Source: a virus. Taken from it: 37,298 nt of DNA. The stretch lies in IMG/VR virus record IMGVR_UViG_3300047557_001190, positions 1 to 37,298 of that record. One strand, written 5' to 3'. A program made the position numbers and the translations under genes. Under the pieces are notes generated by a model. That model saw only the letters and a list, made by a program, of their open reading frames with translations, had not been told where the DNA came from and did no database searches. Positions 14,059-21,740 of this stretch are shown here, one piece after another (the stretch's first letter is position 1; every line of letters begins with the position of its first letter).

Positions 14059-15683
14059 GTTGTTTCTACATATAATCCTGTTGCTGTATCGTAGGTAAAA
14101 TTCTGCTGGCCTACTTTTCCCCAGTGGCTAAATTTTACTTTTTGGATATGTACCTCAACCGTGTTGTTGTCAAAGTTTCGGTAAACAGTGATGCCGTTGT
14201 CTGTCTTGTTAAAAAAGTTTGCTGAACCTGCGATGTCATAAAGGGTGGGTATGTCATAGTTTTTACCGTCACGCTTTGCAATCTTTCGGGGGTGTGCCAC
14301 CAAAAAGCAATGCACATTATACCGCTCACAGAAATTTACCAGCTTATCCAGCGACTGCCCAATGTATTTTGTTTCACTTTCGCTGTACTGATGTTCCAAT
14401 TTGTTCCACGCATCAATCACAAACCAATCAATGTTCCTGCGGTTCTTTAATTCGGCCACCTTTGACAAAATGCTTTCCAGCGTGAAGTCCTTTTCGGGTT
14501 TCACAAAATAGATGCTGTTTTCCAGTAGATACAATGCCTCGTATATTTCATCCTGTGTCATGCGGTCTTGCCCCATAAATGGCCGTTGTGATATTTTTTT
14601 CAGCAGCTTGCTGATATGCAATTCCGTTGGCCTGTTTTCGGGTGAATAAAATGCACCTTTCCAGCCATGCCGTTGCAATAGTTTGACAATGATGTGGTCG
14701 AGGAAGTCCGATTTGCCGTGTCCGGGTACGCCTGTAATCGTGGTCAAATATCCTTTGTGGAATTTTAAGTGCTGGTCAAAACCCCACATCCCAGTATCTG
14801 CCCCGGCAGGAAGTCCGTAGTTGTAAAGGTTTTCAATATCAGGCAGAAAGTCGGTAATACTGAACACGCCCACCATTGGAAATTCTGTGAAGCTATTTGC
14901 AGCATCACGCAGCGCAAATGCACCATTCAGCAATAAAAACTCGTTTGCATCTTTGCAGTCATTAAAAACAATGTAATCGCATTTATCCTTACCAAACCGC
15001 TCTGCAATGGCATTACGTAATTCGATACCGGGTGCATCGTTGTCAACCGCAATGTGTATCTTTTCGATGTGGTCGAATGACGGCATAAAGCGGTCAAAAA
15101 AAGTTAGGTTTGGCTGCGCACCGTTTGGAACGCTAATCACATTTTCAATTCCAGCTTCGATTAAAGACAGCGCATCCATTTCGCCCTCAACAATCCACAC
15201 CTCTTTTGCGGTTGCAAGGCAGTCGATATTGTATGGGATAAGCTCCGCACCTTTGTGCATCTTGAAATGCTTTGCGCCATCCCGGTACTTCGTGTTTATC
15301 AGCCTGCCCTCATAAAAGTAATTGAAACAGATGCAGTTCACTTCCTTGCTAACCTGCGGCATCCATTCCACCTGCTCTGTGATTTGCATCTTGTTGAGCG
15401 TGGCTGCTGTTATGCGTCTGCCCTCAAACCATTTTAGCACTTTGTCGGATAGTGTGGTGTTGTTTTTCCATTCCGGCAATTCATATTTTACAACTTCCGG
15501 GCGGTCAATTATTGCACCTTTCCATGTGCAGTGCTGACAATACCATGCCTTTTTATCCAAGTTGACTGATAGGCATTTATCGGTTTTCTTTTTCCGGGTA
15601 TGGCTGCATTGTGGGCAGAGTGTCTGCACTTCGCCTGATGTCTTGCCAGCAGGGATTTCGATATTGTAAAATGCGTAGTTCAA
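14055..15683 (-). CDS. primase-helicase (Toprim, DnaB-like)
   Basis: A 542-residue replication enzyme of the T7 gp4/Twinkle type. It has a CHC2-like zinc finger (C23, C26, C49, C52), a Toprim domain (EGEMD at 166-170, DNDAPG at 214-219) and a RecA-fold helicase domain (Walker A GVPGHGKS at 318-325, Walker B near FVID at 421-424). It should form a ring that primes and unwinds the lagging strand. The start is TTG, overlapping the initiator gene's stop (TTGA); the next Met is after the zinc finger, so TTG is needed. It looks complete. Confidence 0.9.
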   Translation of the reverse strand: MNYAFYNIEIPAGKTSGEVQTLCPQCSHTRKKKTDKCLSVNLDKKAWYCQHCTWKGAIIDRPEVVKYELPEWKNNTTLSDKVLKWFEGRRITAATLNKMQITEQVEWMPQVSKEVNCICFNYFYEGRLINTKYRDGAKHFKMHKGAELIPYNIDCLATAKEVWIVEGEMDALSLIEAGIENVISVPNGAQPNLTFFDRFMPSFDHIEKIHIAVDNDAPGIELRNAIAERFGKDKCDYIVFNDCKDANEFLLLNGAFALRDAANSFTEFPMVGVFSITDFLPDIENLYNYGLPAGADTGMWGFDQHLKFHKGYLTTITGVPGHGKSDFLDHIIVKLLQRHGWKGAFYSPENRPTELHISKLLKKISQRPFMGQDRMTQDEIYEALYLLENSIYFVKPEKDFTLESILSKVAELKNRRNIDWFVIDAWNKLEHQYSESETKYIGQSLDKLVNFCERYNVHCFLVAHPRKIAKRDGKNYDIPTLYDIAGSANFFNKTDNGITVYRNFDNNTVEVHIQKVKFSHWGKVGQQNFTYDTATGLYVETT

Positions 15684-16480
15684 AATACTAACCTTTCGTA
15701 TTGACTTACAAAGTTGGCTTCAAATCTAACCTCATACGGACAATGTTTCAACTGCGACTTGATATTTTCGAGTGCCTTTTTTGCCTGCTCTTCTGTTTCA
15801 CAAATCTGCATGATGTTATCGCCATGTGCAATCAGCCATTTTGGGTTTGCTGTTTTGGCCTGCTCTTTTGTCTTATTCATACCCAGCCATTTCAGGGCAG
15901 TAAGGTATAGCGATTTGTAGTTTTTATTGCCCTTGTAGTTTTGAATATCTTGGTAAATTTCATGCACCTGCTGTTCTGTATAACCTGCATCAATCAGTTT
16001 CTGATGCTCGGCAGTAGAAATAGAAAGGTGGTCAAAGTGTATGTATATTTCTTCTTCTTCTTTTCTTCTTAATTCTTCTTTATTCTTCTTGTTTGTTGTT
16101 AGTTGTTTGTTAGTTGTTTGTTGCTCGTTTGTTAGTTGTTTGTTGTTTGTTTGTTGGACAGATACCTCATTGGATTGGTAATCGTCATATTTACAGATAG
16201 TTACAAGGGTAAATTTGTTTGTTGATTTTAAAATAATTTCACCGCTTTTTTCAAACTTTTTCAGCAAAGTTCTGACTGATTGTTGTGAAATGCCCGTGGC
16301 TATTGATATGTGGCCTATTGATGTAATTAGCTGCCCACGCCTTACATCATATCCTTGCCATTCAGCGTCAGCATGATTAGCTTCCAGCAGCAGATGAACG
16401 AACAAGTGAACGGCCTGTGAGTTCTGATACCACCCCCAGCACATAAACTTGCGGTGTATCTTAATATATCCATTTGTCAT
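15680..16480 (-). CDS. replication initiator-like winged-helix protein
   Basis: A 266-residue protein. Residues 1-100 resemble the N-terminal domain of phage replisome organisers (KFMCWGWYQN..., then QLITSIGHISIATGISQQSVR with a winged helix up to LVTICKYDD). Residues 108-145 are an N/Q/T-rich then K/E-rich linker. The C-terminal part is helical and may bind the helicase. The gene order initiator then helicase, with TTGA overlap, resembles lambda O-P and related systems. As in lambda O, the linker region holds tandem DNA repeats that may be the origin. Confidence 0.75.
   Translation of the reverse strand: MTNGYIKIHRKFMCWGWYQNSQAVHLFVHLLLEANHADAEWQGYDVRRGQLITSIGHISIATGISQQSVRTLLKKFEKSGEIILKSTNKFTLVTICKYDDYQSNEVSVQQTNNKQLTNEQQTTNKQLTTNKKNKEELRRKEEEEIYIHFDHLSISTAEHQKLIDAGYTEQQVHEIYQDIQNYKGNKNYKSLYLTALKWLGMNKTKEQAKTANPKWLIAHGDNIMQICETEEQAKKALENIKSQLKHCPYEVRFEANFVSQYERLVF
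16088..16157. repeat. iteron-like repeats, candidate origin inside initiator gene
   Basis: The 12-mer TTAGTTGTTTGT occurs exactly at 16099, 16110 and 16132, with a degenerate copy at 16121 and further TTTGTT-rich units on both sides, all in an 11-base register. A T/C-rich tract (16049-16090) is adjacent. Phased repeats within an initiator gene's linker plus a skewed, low-GC tract are what is known from lambdoid origins. The alternative is that they simply encode the N/Q/T-rich linker. Confidence 0.55.
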
Positions 16481-16692
16481 TGCTGCTGCCCTTTCATAAA
16501 TAAACGCTTACATTCTGTATAGTAAAGCTGCTGCAATCCTAATTTGTGCATCTCATAATTGTAAACGGGAAGTAAATCTTTGTCAGTGCAGGCCTGTTTT
16601 TCAAATTCTAACTGGATGATTTGGTTTTCCAGTTCTTCCAGACACCGATTGCAAATGTCGGCCGGGATAGGTTTGGGTTTTGTTATATTCAT
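16477..16692 (-). CDS. hypothetical protein, first gene after structured leader
   Basis: A 71-residue protein starting MNITKPKPIPADICNRCLEE, with a CxxC pair and two later cysteines, followed by helices. A longer form from ATG 16785 exists, but its extra 31 codons lie wholly within a strong RNA hairpin, so I prefer the start at 16692. The stop overlaps the initiator gene (ATGA). No family recognised. Confidence 0.5.
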   Translation of the reverse strand: MNITKPKPIPADICNRCLEELENQIIQLEFEKQACTDKDLLPVYNYEMHKLGLQQLYYTECKRLFMKGQQQ

Positions 16693-16699
16693 AAATACA

Positions 16700-16767
16700 A
16701 AAGACCCCACACTTTCAAGGTTCAACCCGGCTCCGACGTAGCCGCCCTTTACTTGTGTGAGGTCTTT
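16700..16767 (-). promoter_or_regulatory. structured leader, candidate attenuator
   Basis: On the minus strand a 13-bp stem pairs 16767-16755 (AAAGACCTCACAC) with 16712-16700 (GTGTGGGGTCTTT, one G-U pair). The 42-base loop has an inner CGGCT/AGCCG hairpin and a possible AAGG/CCTT helix. A T-rich stretch (TTTTGTATTT) follows at once. The element sits between a consensus promoter and the first ATG of the replication operon, so it may be a terminator-like attenuator. Confidence 0.6.
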
Positions 16768-16833
16768 CTGTTTATTCGTTGTCATTGTCGGTCAAATATC
16801 GGCACGGGGTTGAGGCGTGTTATCCGATTAGTG

Positions 16834-16864
16834 CAAATATACCAATTACTTTTTACTTTGCAAA
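16834..16864 (-). promoter_or_regulatory. consensus promoter of replication operon
   Basis: On the minus strand: TTTG (16864-16861), 19 bases, TATATTTG (16841-16834). The predicted leader of about 130 bases to ATG 16692 contains the hairpin at 16700-16767. The -33 box overlaps the end of the upstream small gene. Confidence 0.8.
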
Positions 16865-17062
16865 ATTATTTTCAAGAAATTTCTGCTGCTCTTGCTGTGC
16901 ATCAGCGTAATCAATGCGGCTTTGAATTGTAAAATACCACGCCCAGCCCTTTTCCCATTCGTTGAATTGGTATGTACCTTGACGATACGGGTTGATTCCA
17001 TCATGCAAATCAGCATCAAATTCGGCTGCGGCTTTATGGCCTTGTTCAAATACTGTGTTCAT
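16853..17062 (-). CDS. hypothetical small protein, first minus-strand gene
   Basis: A 69-residue protein (MNTVFEQGHKAAAEFDADLH...) rich in W, Y and charged residues (EWEKGWAWYFTIQSRIDYAD). ATG 17062 lies 4 bases after a -7 box; a longer start at 17098 would run through the promoter. As the first gene transcribed leftward from the divergent region it may be an immediate-early protein. No family recognised. Confidence 0.6.
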   Translation of the reverse strand: MNTVFEQGHKAAAEFDADLHDGINPYRQGTYQFNEWEKGWAWYFTIQSRIDYADAQQEQQKFLENNFAK

Positions 17063-17066
17063 GCCG

Positions 17067-17074
17067 CAAATATA
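17067..17074 (-). promoter_or_regulatory. -7 promoter box, leaderless type
   Basis: TATATTTG on the minus strand, then CGGC and ATG at 17062. A CTTG about 21 bases upstream (17099-17096) is a weak -33 match. It lies in the very AT-rich divergent region between the two main transcription directions. Confidence 0.65.
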
Positions 17075-17092
17075 ATATAATAATTTATACTT

Positions 17093-17419
17093 ATGCAAGT
17101 ATTTTATTTAAAAGTTATCCACAATCAACAAATCAATCGTAAAAATTCCACAAACTTTGCATCGTTGCAGAAACATACAAAGATATATTTCCAGCATTTC
17201 GGGTATTCGCCCGGTGATTTTATCCCATGCGAAGTGTGCGGTGCGGTGGCAAACGATATACACCACATTCAAGCACGTGGCATGGGTGGCAGCAAGACAG
17301 CTGACCGAATTGAAAACCTGATGGCTCTTTGCCGAAAACATCACGAAATGTACGGAGATAGGAAGCAATTCAAAGATTGGCTGCAAAAGGTACATGATTT
17401 GAAAATGAAACGTGAGTGA
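17093..17419 (+). CDS. HNH endonuclease-like protein
   Basis: A 108-residue protein with an HNH motif: Cys46 and Cys49 (CEVC), DIHHIQARGMGG with HH at 57-58, NLMALCRKHHEMYG with Asn75, Cys80 and His83. Small HNH proteins in phages serve in DNA packaging next to terminases or as free-standing nucleases; here the gene is far from the terminase, at the start of the rightward early region, so its role is open. The divergent AT-rich region upstream probably holds its promoter, but no consensus is clear. The stop overlaps the next gene (GTGA). Confidence 0.75.
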   Translation: MQVFYLKVIHNQQINRKNSTNFASLQKHTKIYFQHFGYSPGDFIPCEVCGAVANDIHHIQARGMGGSKTADRIENLMALCRKHHEMYGDRKQFKDWLQKVHDLKMKRE

Positions 17420-17943
17420 ACAAAAACCAAATCATAACAGAGATAGCAACGAGCAAATGGCTGCCGGATTTCTGCCAAAAAGTAGGCAAGCACGTCGCAT
17501 CCGATTTACAGCAGCATCTTTTGTTGTTACTCTGCGAGATGAGCGAGGAGAAAATCACAAACCTGCACCAGAACGGAACGCTGATATTTTACCTTGTCCG
17601 GGTGGGAGTGAATGCGGTGAACGGCAACCGATATACGAAATTCTACCGTGACCATTTACGCACCAATGAAACGCTACCCGATGACTATGACGACATGGCC
17701 GAGGATTACGATGAAAGCAATTTTAGGCGTATGCAGGAAGCCAGGGAAGCAATCAACTACAAAGAGGTGGCAATCCACTTTAACCGCTCGGACTGGTATG
17801 TTGAGAAACTATGGATGCTCTACAACGAAAACCGCAGCATGGCCAGCATAGCAAAAGCCACCAAAATAAATTATAGAGAAATCAGTCAAATAATAAATGC
17901 CCTGAAAGCCCAAATAAAAGAACGTTACAATGAACTTGGTTAA
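17416..17943 (+). CDS. sigma-like transcription factor candidate
   Basis: A 175-residue protein with GTG start. Its N-terminal region (EIATSKWLPDFCQKVGKHVA, then DLQQHLLLLLCEM and LIFYLVRVGVNAV) resembles region 2 of small sigma-70 relatives found in Bacteroidetes phages. An acidic spacer (PDDYDDMAEDYDE) follows, and the C-terminus has a helix-turn-helix-like stretch (SMASIAKATKINYREISQII). That order fits a minimal sigma factor. Since the window shows a second promoter class before head, tail and phosphoesterase genes, this protein is the best candidate to direct it. Similarity is from memory and weak at residue level. Confidence 0.55.
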   Translation: MNKNQIITEIATSKWLPDFCQKVGKHVASDLQQHLLLLLCEMSEEKITNLHQNGTLIFYLVRVGVNAVNGNRYTKFYRDHLRTNETLPDDYDDMAEDYDESNFRRMQEAREAINYKEVAIHFNRSDWYVEKLWMLYNENRSMASIAKATKINYREISQIINALKAQIKERYNELG

Positions 17944-18181
17944 TATCATATCCGTTGCCGCATTAGCGGTACTGCTATCCCGGTACTTATTCCCTCCGGT
18001 GATAAGTTTTATGCTGAAAGTACACAGACCACACAGACCGATTTACAAACCTTGGGAGTGTGGGTTTTGTTTATCGTGGTGGATTGGTTTGGCTGTATTT
18101 ATTCCGCTTGCCGGATGGTGGGGGTTGCCCTTTGCTGCCTTATCTGCTGTGTGTGGCTCTTTAATTGATAGATACGTATGA
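17930..18181 (+). CDS. small membrane protein with CGFC motif
   Basis: An 83-residue protein with an N-terminal membrane span (IISVAALAVLLSRYLFPPVI), a polar loop with a CGFC pair (KPWECGFCLSWW), and one or two further spans. It overlaps the sigma-like gene by 14 bases. Small phage membrane proteins of this type recur in Bacteroidetes phages. Possible roles in superinfection exclusion or as carrier for the glycan genes downstream are only guesses. Confidence 0.55.
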   Translation: MNLVNIISVAALAVLLSRYLFPPVISFMLKVHRPHRPIYKPWECGFCLSWWIGLAVFIPLAGWWGLPFAALSAVCGSLIDRYV

Positions 18182-18381
18182 CACCCGAACAAAAAGAAAT
18201 CTGCCTACAACTCAAAGAAACAATCGAGCGTATCAACCGCACAGGGACATATCACCTTGCCGCTGACTATTATGCCAAACTTAACGAGGTGCATCGCCAG
18301 CTTTATGGACAGCCATTGCCCGGTTGCCGTAGCTGTATGTTTGATGCTTTGAAAAGATTATACCGAGAAGCCAATGGTTAA
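18178..18381 (+). CDS. hypothetical protein with CxxC motif
   Basis: A 67-residue helical protein ending with GCRSCMFDALKRLYREANG. The C-terminal Cys pair and following helix look conserved-type. It overlaps its neighbours by 4 and 8 bases, so it is surely in the operon. Possibly a partner of the glycosyltransferase directly downstream. Confidence 0.55.
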   Translation: MTPEQKEICLQLKETIERINRTGTYHLAADYYAKLNEVHRQLYGQPLPGCRSCMFDALKRLYREANG

Positions 18382-19132
18382 AATAATTCATAGCGGCAAT
18401 GCAGGAGATTTGATTTATTCCTTGCCTGCAATGCGAAAAGCTGCCGAGATAAAAGGCGAAACCGTTGATTTATACCTGCACATCAACGTGCCGGCAAAAT
18501 ACGGCAATTTCTCCCACCCGATGGGTAATGTGCAGATGAATAAAAAAATGGCCGAAATGCTGGAACCTTTGCTTTGGGGTTTGGATTTTATCAATGACAT
18601 CCACATCACAGAAAACGATGAAAAGGTGGATTATAATTTCGACCTATTCCGCAAGTTTCATAATTACACAGGGCATATATCACAATGGTACTTCCACATT
18701 TATCCAGAGCTGACCTGCGATTTGTCTGTGCCGATTAATTTTGATTTAGTACCCAGCTCGGAACCTTTTGATATAGTGCTTAACCGTACAAGCCGATACC
18801 ACAATCCCACCTTTGATTACACGGCCTTACGCCAATATCAGGACCGCATCACTTTTGTAGGGTTGCCCGAGGAGTTCCGTGTTATCAGTGCAAAGTTGCC
18901 AAACATAAAACACTACCCCGTTGATGATTTTTATCAATTAGCACAAGTCATAGCAGCATCAAAGCTATTTATCGGCAATCAATCAATGGCCTATGCAATC
19001 GCCGAGCAAATGAAACATCCCAGAGTTGTTGAGATTTGCCCGACTGCTCACAACGTCATCCCGACAGGCCAGAACGGATATGGGGCATGGACAATCGTAA
19101 ACCTATTACAAATTTTAAAAATACATGGCTGA
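18374..19132 (+). CDS. GT9-like glycosyltransferase
   Basis: A 252-residue protein with the N-terminal pattern IIHSGNAGDLIYSLPAMR, typical for ADP-heptose:LPS heptosyltransferase-like (GT9, GT-B fold) enzymes, and a C-terminal sugar-nucleotide region (FIGNQSMAYAIAEQ). It is shorter than the bacterial family members (about 320-350), so domains may be trimmed. It opens a run of modification genes. Acceptor unknown: host surface glycan, virion protein or modified DNA base. Confidence 0.7.
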   Translation: MVKIIHSGNAGDLIYSLPAMRKAAEIKGETVDLYLHINVPAKYGNFSHPMGNVQMNKKMAEMLEPLLWGLDFINDIHITENDEKVDYNFDLFRKFHNYTGHISQWYFHIYPELTCDLSVPINFDLVPSSEPFDIVLNRTSRYHNPTFDYTALRQYQDRITFVGLPEEFRVISAKLPNIKHYPVDDFYQLAQVIAASKLFIGNQSMAYAIAEQMKHPRVVEICPTAHNVIPTGQNGYGAWTIVNLLQILKIHG

Positions 19133-19721
19133 AACAGCAAAAGCACACCAACGCAGATTGGCATCAGGATTTTATGAGAAATATATCAAAGGTCAGGGCA
19201 TAGACATTGGATGCGGCAGAATTGATACATTTGACGGAATTGATACAATCAGCATGACCGATTGCATCCACCACGATAAAGACGATTGCGATGCTACCAC
19301 AATGGATAAATACGCTGACAACACATTCGACTACGTTTACGCATCCCACGTGCTGGAACATCTTGACGACCCCGTTACCGCAATCCAAAACTGGTATCGT
19401 ATCTGCAAACCCGGTGGGCATATTATTATGAGTATACCACATCGTGATTTATATGAACGCAAAAAGACGCTTCCGAGCCGTTGGAATTTAGACCACCGAT
19501 ATTTTTATCTGCCCTATTCATGTGAGCCGCCACATACTTTTAGTGTTGAGGGCATCTTGCTACAATCAGGCATAAAAGAATATTGGGATATCGAAGTCAT
19601 TGACACGGCAACAAACAAAGACAAACCGGAAGAACACAGCAACGGGGAATTTTCAATCGAAGTAATAATCAAAAAATATGCAGTGGGTAAAACTAAGCGA
19701 AGTCAAGGCAAATCCAAATAA
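19125..19721 (+). CDS. class I SAM-dependent methyltransferase
   Basis: A 198-residue methyltransferase of the type-11 family: GIDIGCG (25-31) as motif I, SHVLEHLDDP (74-83) as the post-II loop, and KPGG (95-98) after the next helix. This group acts mostly on small molecules, sugars or lipids rather than DNA. It overlaps the GT9-like gene by 8 bases and the ParB-like gene by 44 bases, so co-expression is certain; the substrate may be the glycan made by its neighbours. Confidence 0.8.
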   Translation: MAETAKAHQRRLASGFYEKYIKGQGIDIGCGRIDTFDGIDTISMTDCIHHDKDDCDATTMDKYADNTFDYVYASHVLEHLDDPVTAIQNWYRICKPGGHIIMSIPHRDLYERKKTLPSRWNLDHRYFYLPYSCEPPHTFSVEGILLQSGIKEYWDIEVIDTATNKDKPEEHSNGEFSIEVIIKKYAVGKTKRSQGKSK

Positions 19722-20259
19722 TCCAAGGGTTATCCGGGATGACAAGTTTGCAAAATTAAAGCAGTCAATTATTGACTTTCCTGAAATGTTGGAAAAGCGG
19801 CCTTTGGTTTGCTATACCGAAGGAGAACATTACATCGTGCTTGGTGGCAATATGCGCCTGAAAGCATTATCGGACATCGGGGCAAAGGAGATACCGATTA
19901 TTCTCGCAGACGAATGGACAGAGGAACAACGGGCGCAGTTTCTGATTAAGGACAACGTGGGCTTCGGTGAGTGGGATTGGAACGCACTTGCAAACGAATG
20001 GGATGCAGAGCAGTTGGAAGCGTGGGGGTTGTTGTTGCCCGAATTTGCGAATCCAGTTGACTATTCAATTTTAGATGGCGAAGACTTGAACGGCACTTTG
20101 GCAGATATGGCAGGGGGTGTTAAGAAAGCAATCCAAATTGAATTTGAGCCTGATGACTATGAGGAAGCGTATGCGCTTGTAAAGTTTTGGCGTGAACGGG
20201 GTGCTTATGTCGGGGCTTTGATTATTGAACATTTGTCAAACGAAAAAACCAAATTATGA
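19678..20259 (+). CDS. ParB/Srx-fold N-terminal domain protein
   Basis: A 193-residue protein with the ParB N-terminal pattern: VKANPNNPRVIRDDKFAKLK (9-28), IVLGGNMRLKAL (53-64, the GGxxR box that binds CTP/ATP in relatives), then a variable helical part. There is no HTH of chromosomal ParB. Such domains occur in phages with nucleases, terminases and DNA-modification genes, acting as an ATP-dependent enzyme or regulator. Here it lies between two methyltransferases. Confidence 0.75.
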   Translation: MQWVKLSEVKANPNNPRVIRDDKFAKLKQSIIDFPEMLEKRPLVCYTEGEHYIVLGGNMRLKALSDIGAKEIPIILADEWTEEQRAQFLIKDNVGFGEWDWNALANEWDAEQLEAWGLLLPEFANPVDYSILDGEDLNGTLADMAGGVKKAIQIEFEPDDYEEAYALVKFWRERGAYVGALIIEHLSNEKTKL

Positions 20260-20948
20260 ACCAGTCCGAAATCAACAACATCAAATTTTACCATAGGCAA
20301 AATACAAGCGATTTAAAAACATTTGAAGAAGTTATCAGTCGAGATGTTTACCGCAAAAAGAACATGACAATTTTATCGGGTGAACATTGGATTGATTGCG
20401 GTGGCAATGTAGGCGCTTTCACTTTGTTGGCTTGTTCACTTGGTGCAAAAGTAACTGTTTATGAACCCGATCCAAACAACTGCAAAATGATAGAATTGAA
20501 TTTGGCTTTAAATAATTTTGATGCTGAAATTGTTTGTGCTGGTCTTGTGCATAACGATACTAAAAAAGCAAATCTTTTTGTTGGCAATAATGGTAATGTT
20601 TGGCGAAATTCAATGTTTAAGAATTGGAATGGCAAAGGATTGAAAGTTGATTGCGTAAATTTCGATGAGGCTGTTCCTGACGGGGTTTGCGTTAAAATGG
20701 ATATTGAAGGCGCAGAGATGCCGATACTTGAAACCACAAAACGAAAGTTTAAGAAACTGGTTTTTGAATGGAGTTTTGATATTGACCCAAGCCTCCCAAG
20801 ATTTTGGAACATAATTGAAAAACTACAAAACGAATATAAAATCGCTTCAATAGGTAATACAGCTAAATTTCAAAGCAGGGATTATGATGTATGGCAAAAG
20901 TCATGGTTTCCTGCTTGTACTAATGTATTTTGTTATGAAAAGAATTGA
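20256..20948 (+). CDS. FkbM-family methyltransferase
   Basis: A 230-residue protein with WIDCGGNVGAFT (45-56) as SAM-binding motif, VYEPDPNN (68-75) and MDIEGAEMPIL (148-158), the three hallmarks of the FkbM family of O-methyltransferases, which often methylate sugars. It overlaps the ParB-like gene by 4 bases and the oxygenase gene by 14. The gene is more AT-rich than its upstream neighbours, which may indicate separate transfer. Confidence 0.85.
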   Translation: MNQSEINNIKFYHRQNTSDLKTFEEVISRDVYRKKNMTILSGEHWIDCGGNVGAFTLLACSLGAKVTVYEPDPNNCKMIELNLALNNFDAEIVCAGLVHNDTKKANLFVGNNGNVWRNSMFKNWNGKGLKVDCVNFDEAVPDGVCVKMDIEGAEMPILETTKRKFKKLVFEWSFDIDPSLPRFWNIIEKLQNEYKIASIGNTAKFQSRDYDVWQKSWFPACTNVFCYEKN

Positions 20949-21720
20949 TTTAATAGAAGTTCAACACAACCGCAAAATAGGTGAAGCGTGTGAATACATT
21001 GAGCCAAATGTAACGGAAAATTGTATTTTTTATGCCGATGGTGAACCAATAGGATTTTACCTTACAAAGATGCCTGAAAAAATGTGCAAACTTGCTGACT
21101 TGGCGGATGCTGAATTGAGAAGTAAAAATGTACCTAAAACAACAATGGACAGAAAAAAACCATTAGGGGAGGTCAATGGGAAAAGAGAGTATTTGGTTGT
21201 TTCTCAATATTCAACAATTCTCGGAAGTTGCCCACCAAAGCCACATATGAAAAGACCCTATGCTTCAATAAGCTCAGTTCATCAAGTCAAATCAGCACAA
21301 ACATTTATCAAAGCAATGTTGATGCTCGCAAAGGAAAGTGAGCAGGTCATTAAAGAACTTTTACCGAAACAATACGAACAACAAATAAAACTATTTGAGG
21401 ATGTGCCGGATAAGTGGAAGTTCGGCAACCTTTTCACCAGTTCAATTTCAAATTACAACATATCAGCACCATTTCATCGTGATACTGGAAATATAGTAGG
21501 TGCAGTAAATGTAATTATATGCAAACAAAAGAATGCAAAGGGTGGTGACTTGCACATTCCAGATTATGATGCTACCATTGGCCAAGTTGATAATTCAATT
21601 TTAGTTTATCCGGCTTGGAGAAATGTTCATGGTGTTACTCCGATTATACCAACTCATGAAGGCGGTTATAGAAACTCACTTGTGTTTTACCCTTTGAAAG
21701 CATTTGTAGGATTAGAATAA
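20935..21720 (+). CDS. 2-oxoglutarate/Fe(II) oxygenase-like protein
   Basis: A 261-residue protein. In the C-terminal half HRD (His181, Asp183) and VHGV (His232) form the metal triad, and RNSLVFY (Arg246) would bind 2-oxoglutarate, in a double-stranded beta-helix order (GGDLHIPDY between). The pattern FHRDTGN...GGDLH...RNSLV resembles phage TET/JBP-type oxygenases that hydroxylate DNA pyrimidines, but also other DSBH enzymes. The N-terminal 160 residues are of unknown type. ATG 20935 is preferred; an earlier ATG at 20884 lies deep in the FkbM gene. Confidence 0.65.
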   Translation: MKRIDLIEVQHNRKIGEACEYIEPNVTENCIFYADGEPIGFYLTKMPEKMCKLADLADAELRSKNVPKTTMDRKKPLGEVNGKREYLVVSQYSTILGSCPPKPHMKRPYASISSVHQVKSAQTFIKAMLMLAKESEQVIKELLPKQYEQQIKLFEDVPDKWKFGNLFTSSISNYNISAPFHRDTGNIVGAVNVIICKQKNAKGGDLHIPDYDATIGQVDNSILVYPAWRNVHGVTPIIPTHEGGYRNSLVFYPLKAFVGLE

Positions 21721-21740
21721 CAGCAACGATTTAACAACGA

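Noticed and set aside
16021-16160. CRISPR-like or minisatellite array at the T/G-rich repeats
   Set aside because: Units are 11 bases, contiguous and without spacers, and they lie in frame inside the initiator gene. Iterons or a low-complexity linker are better readings.
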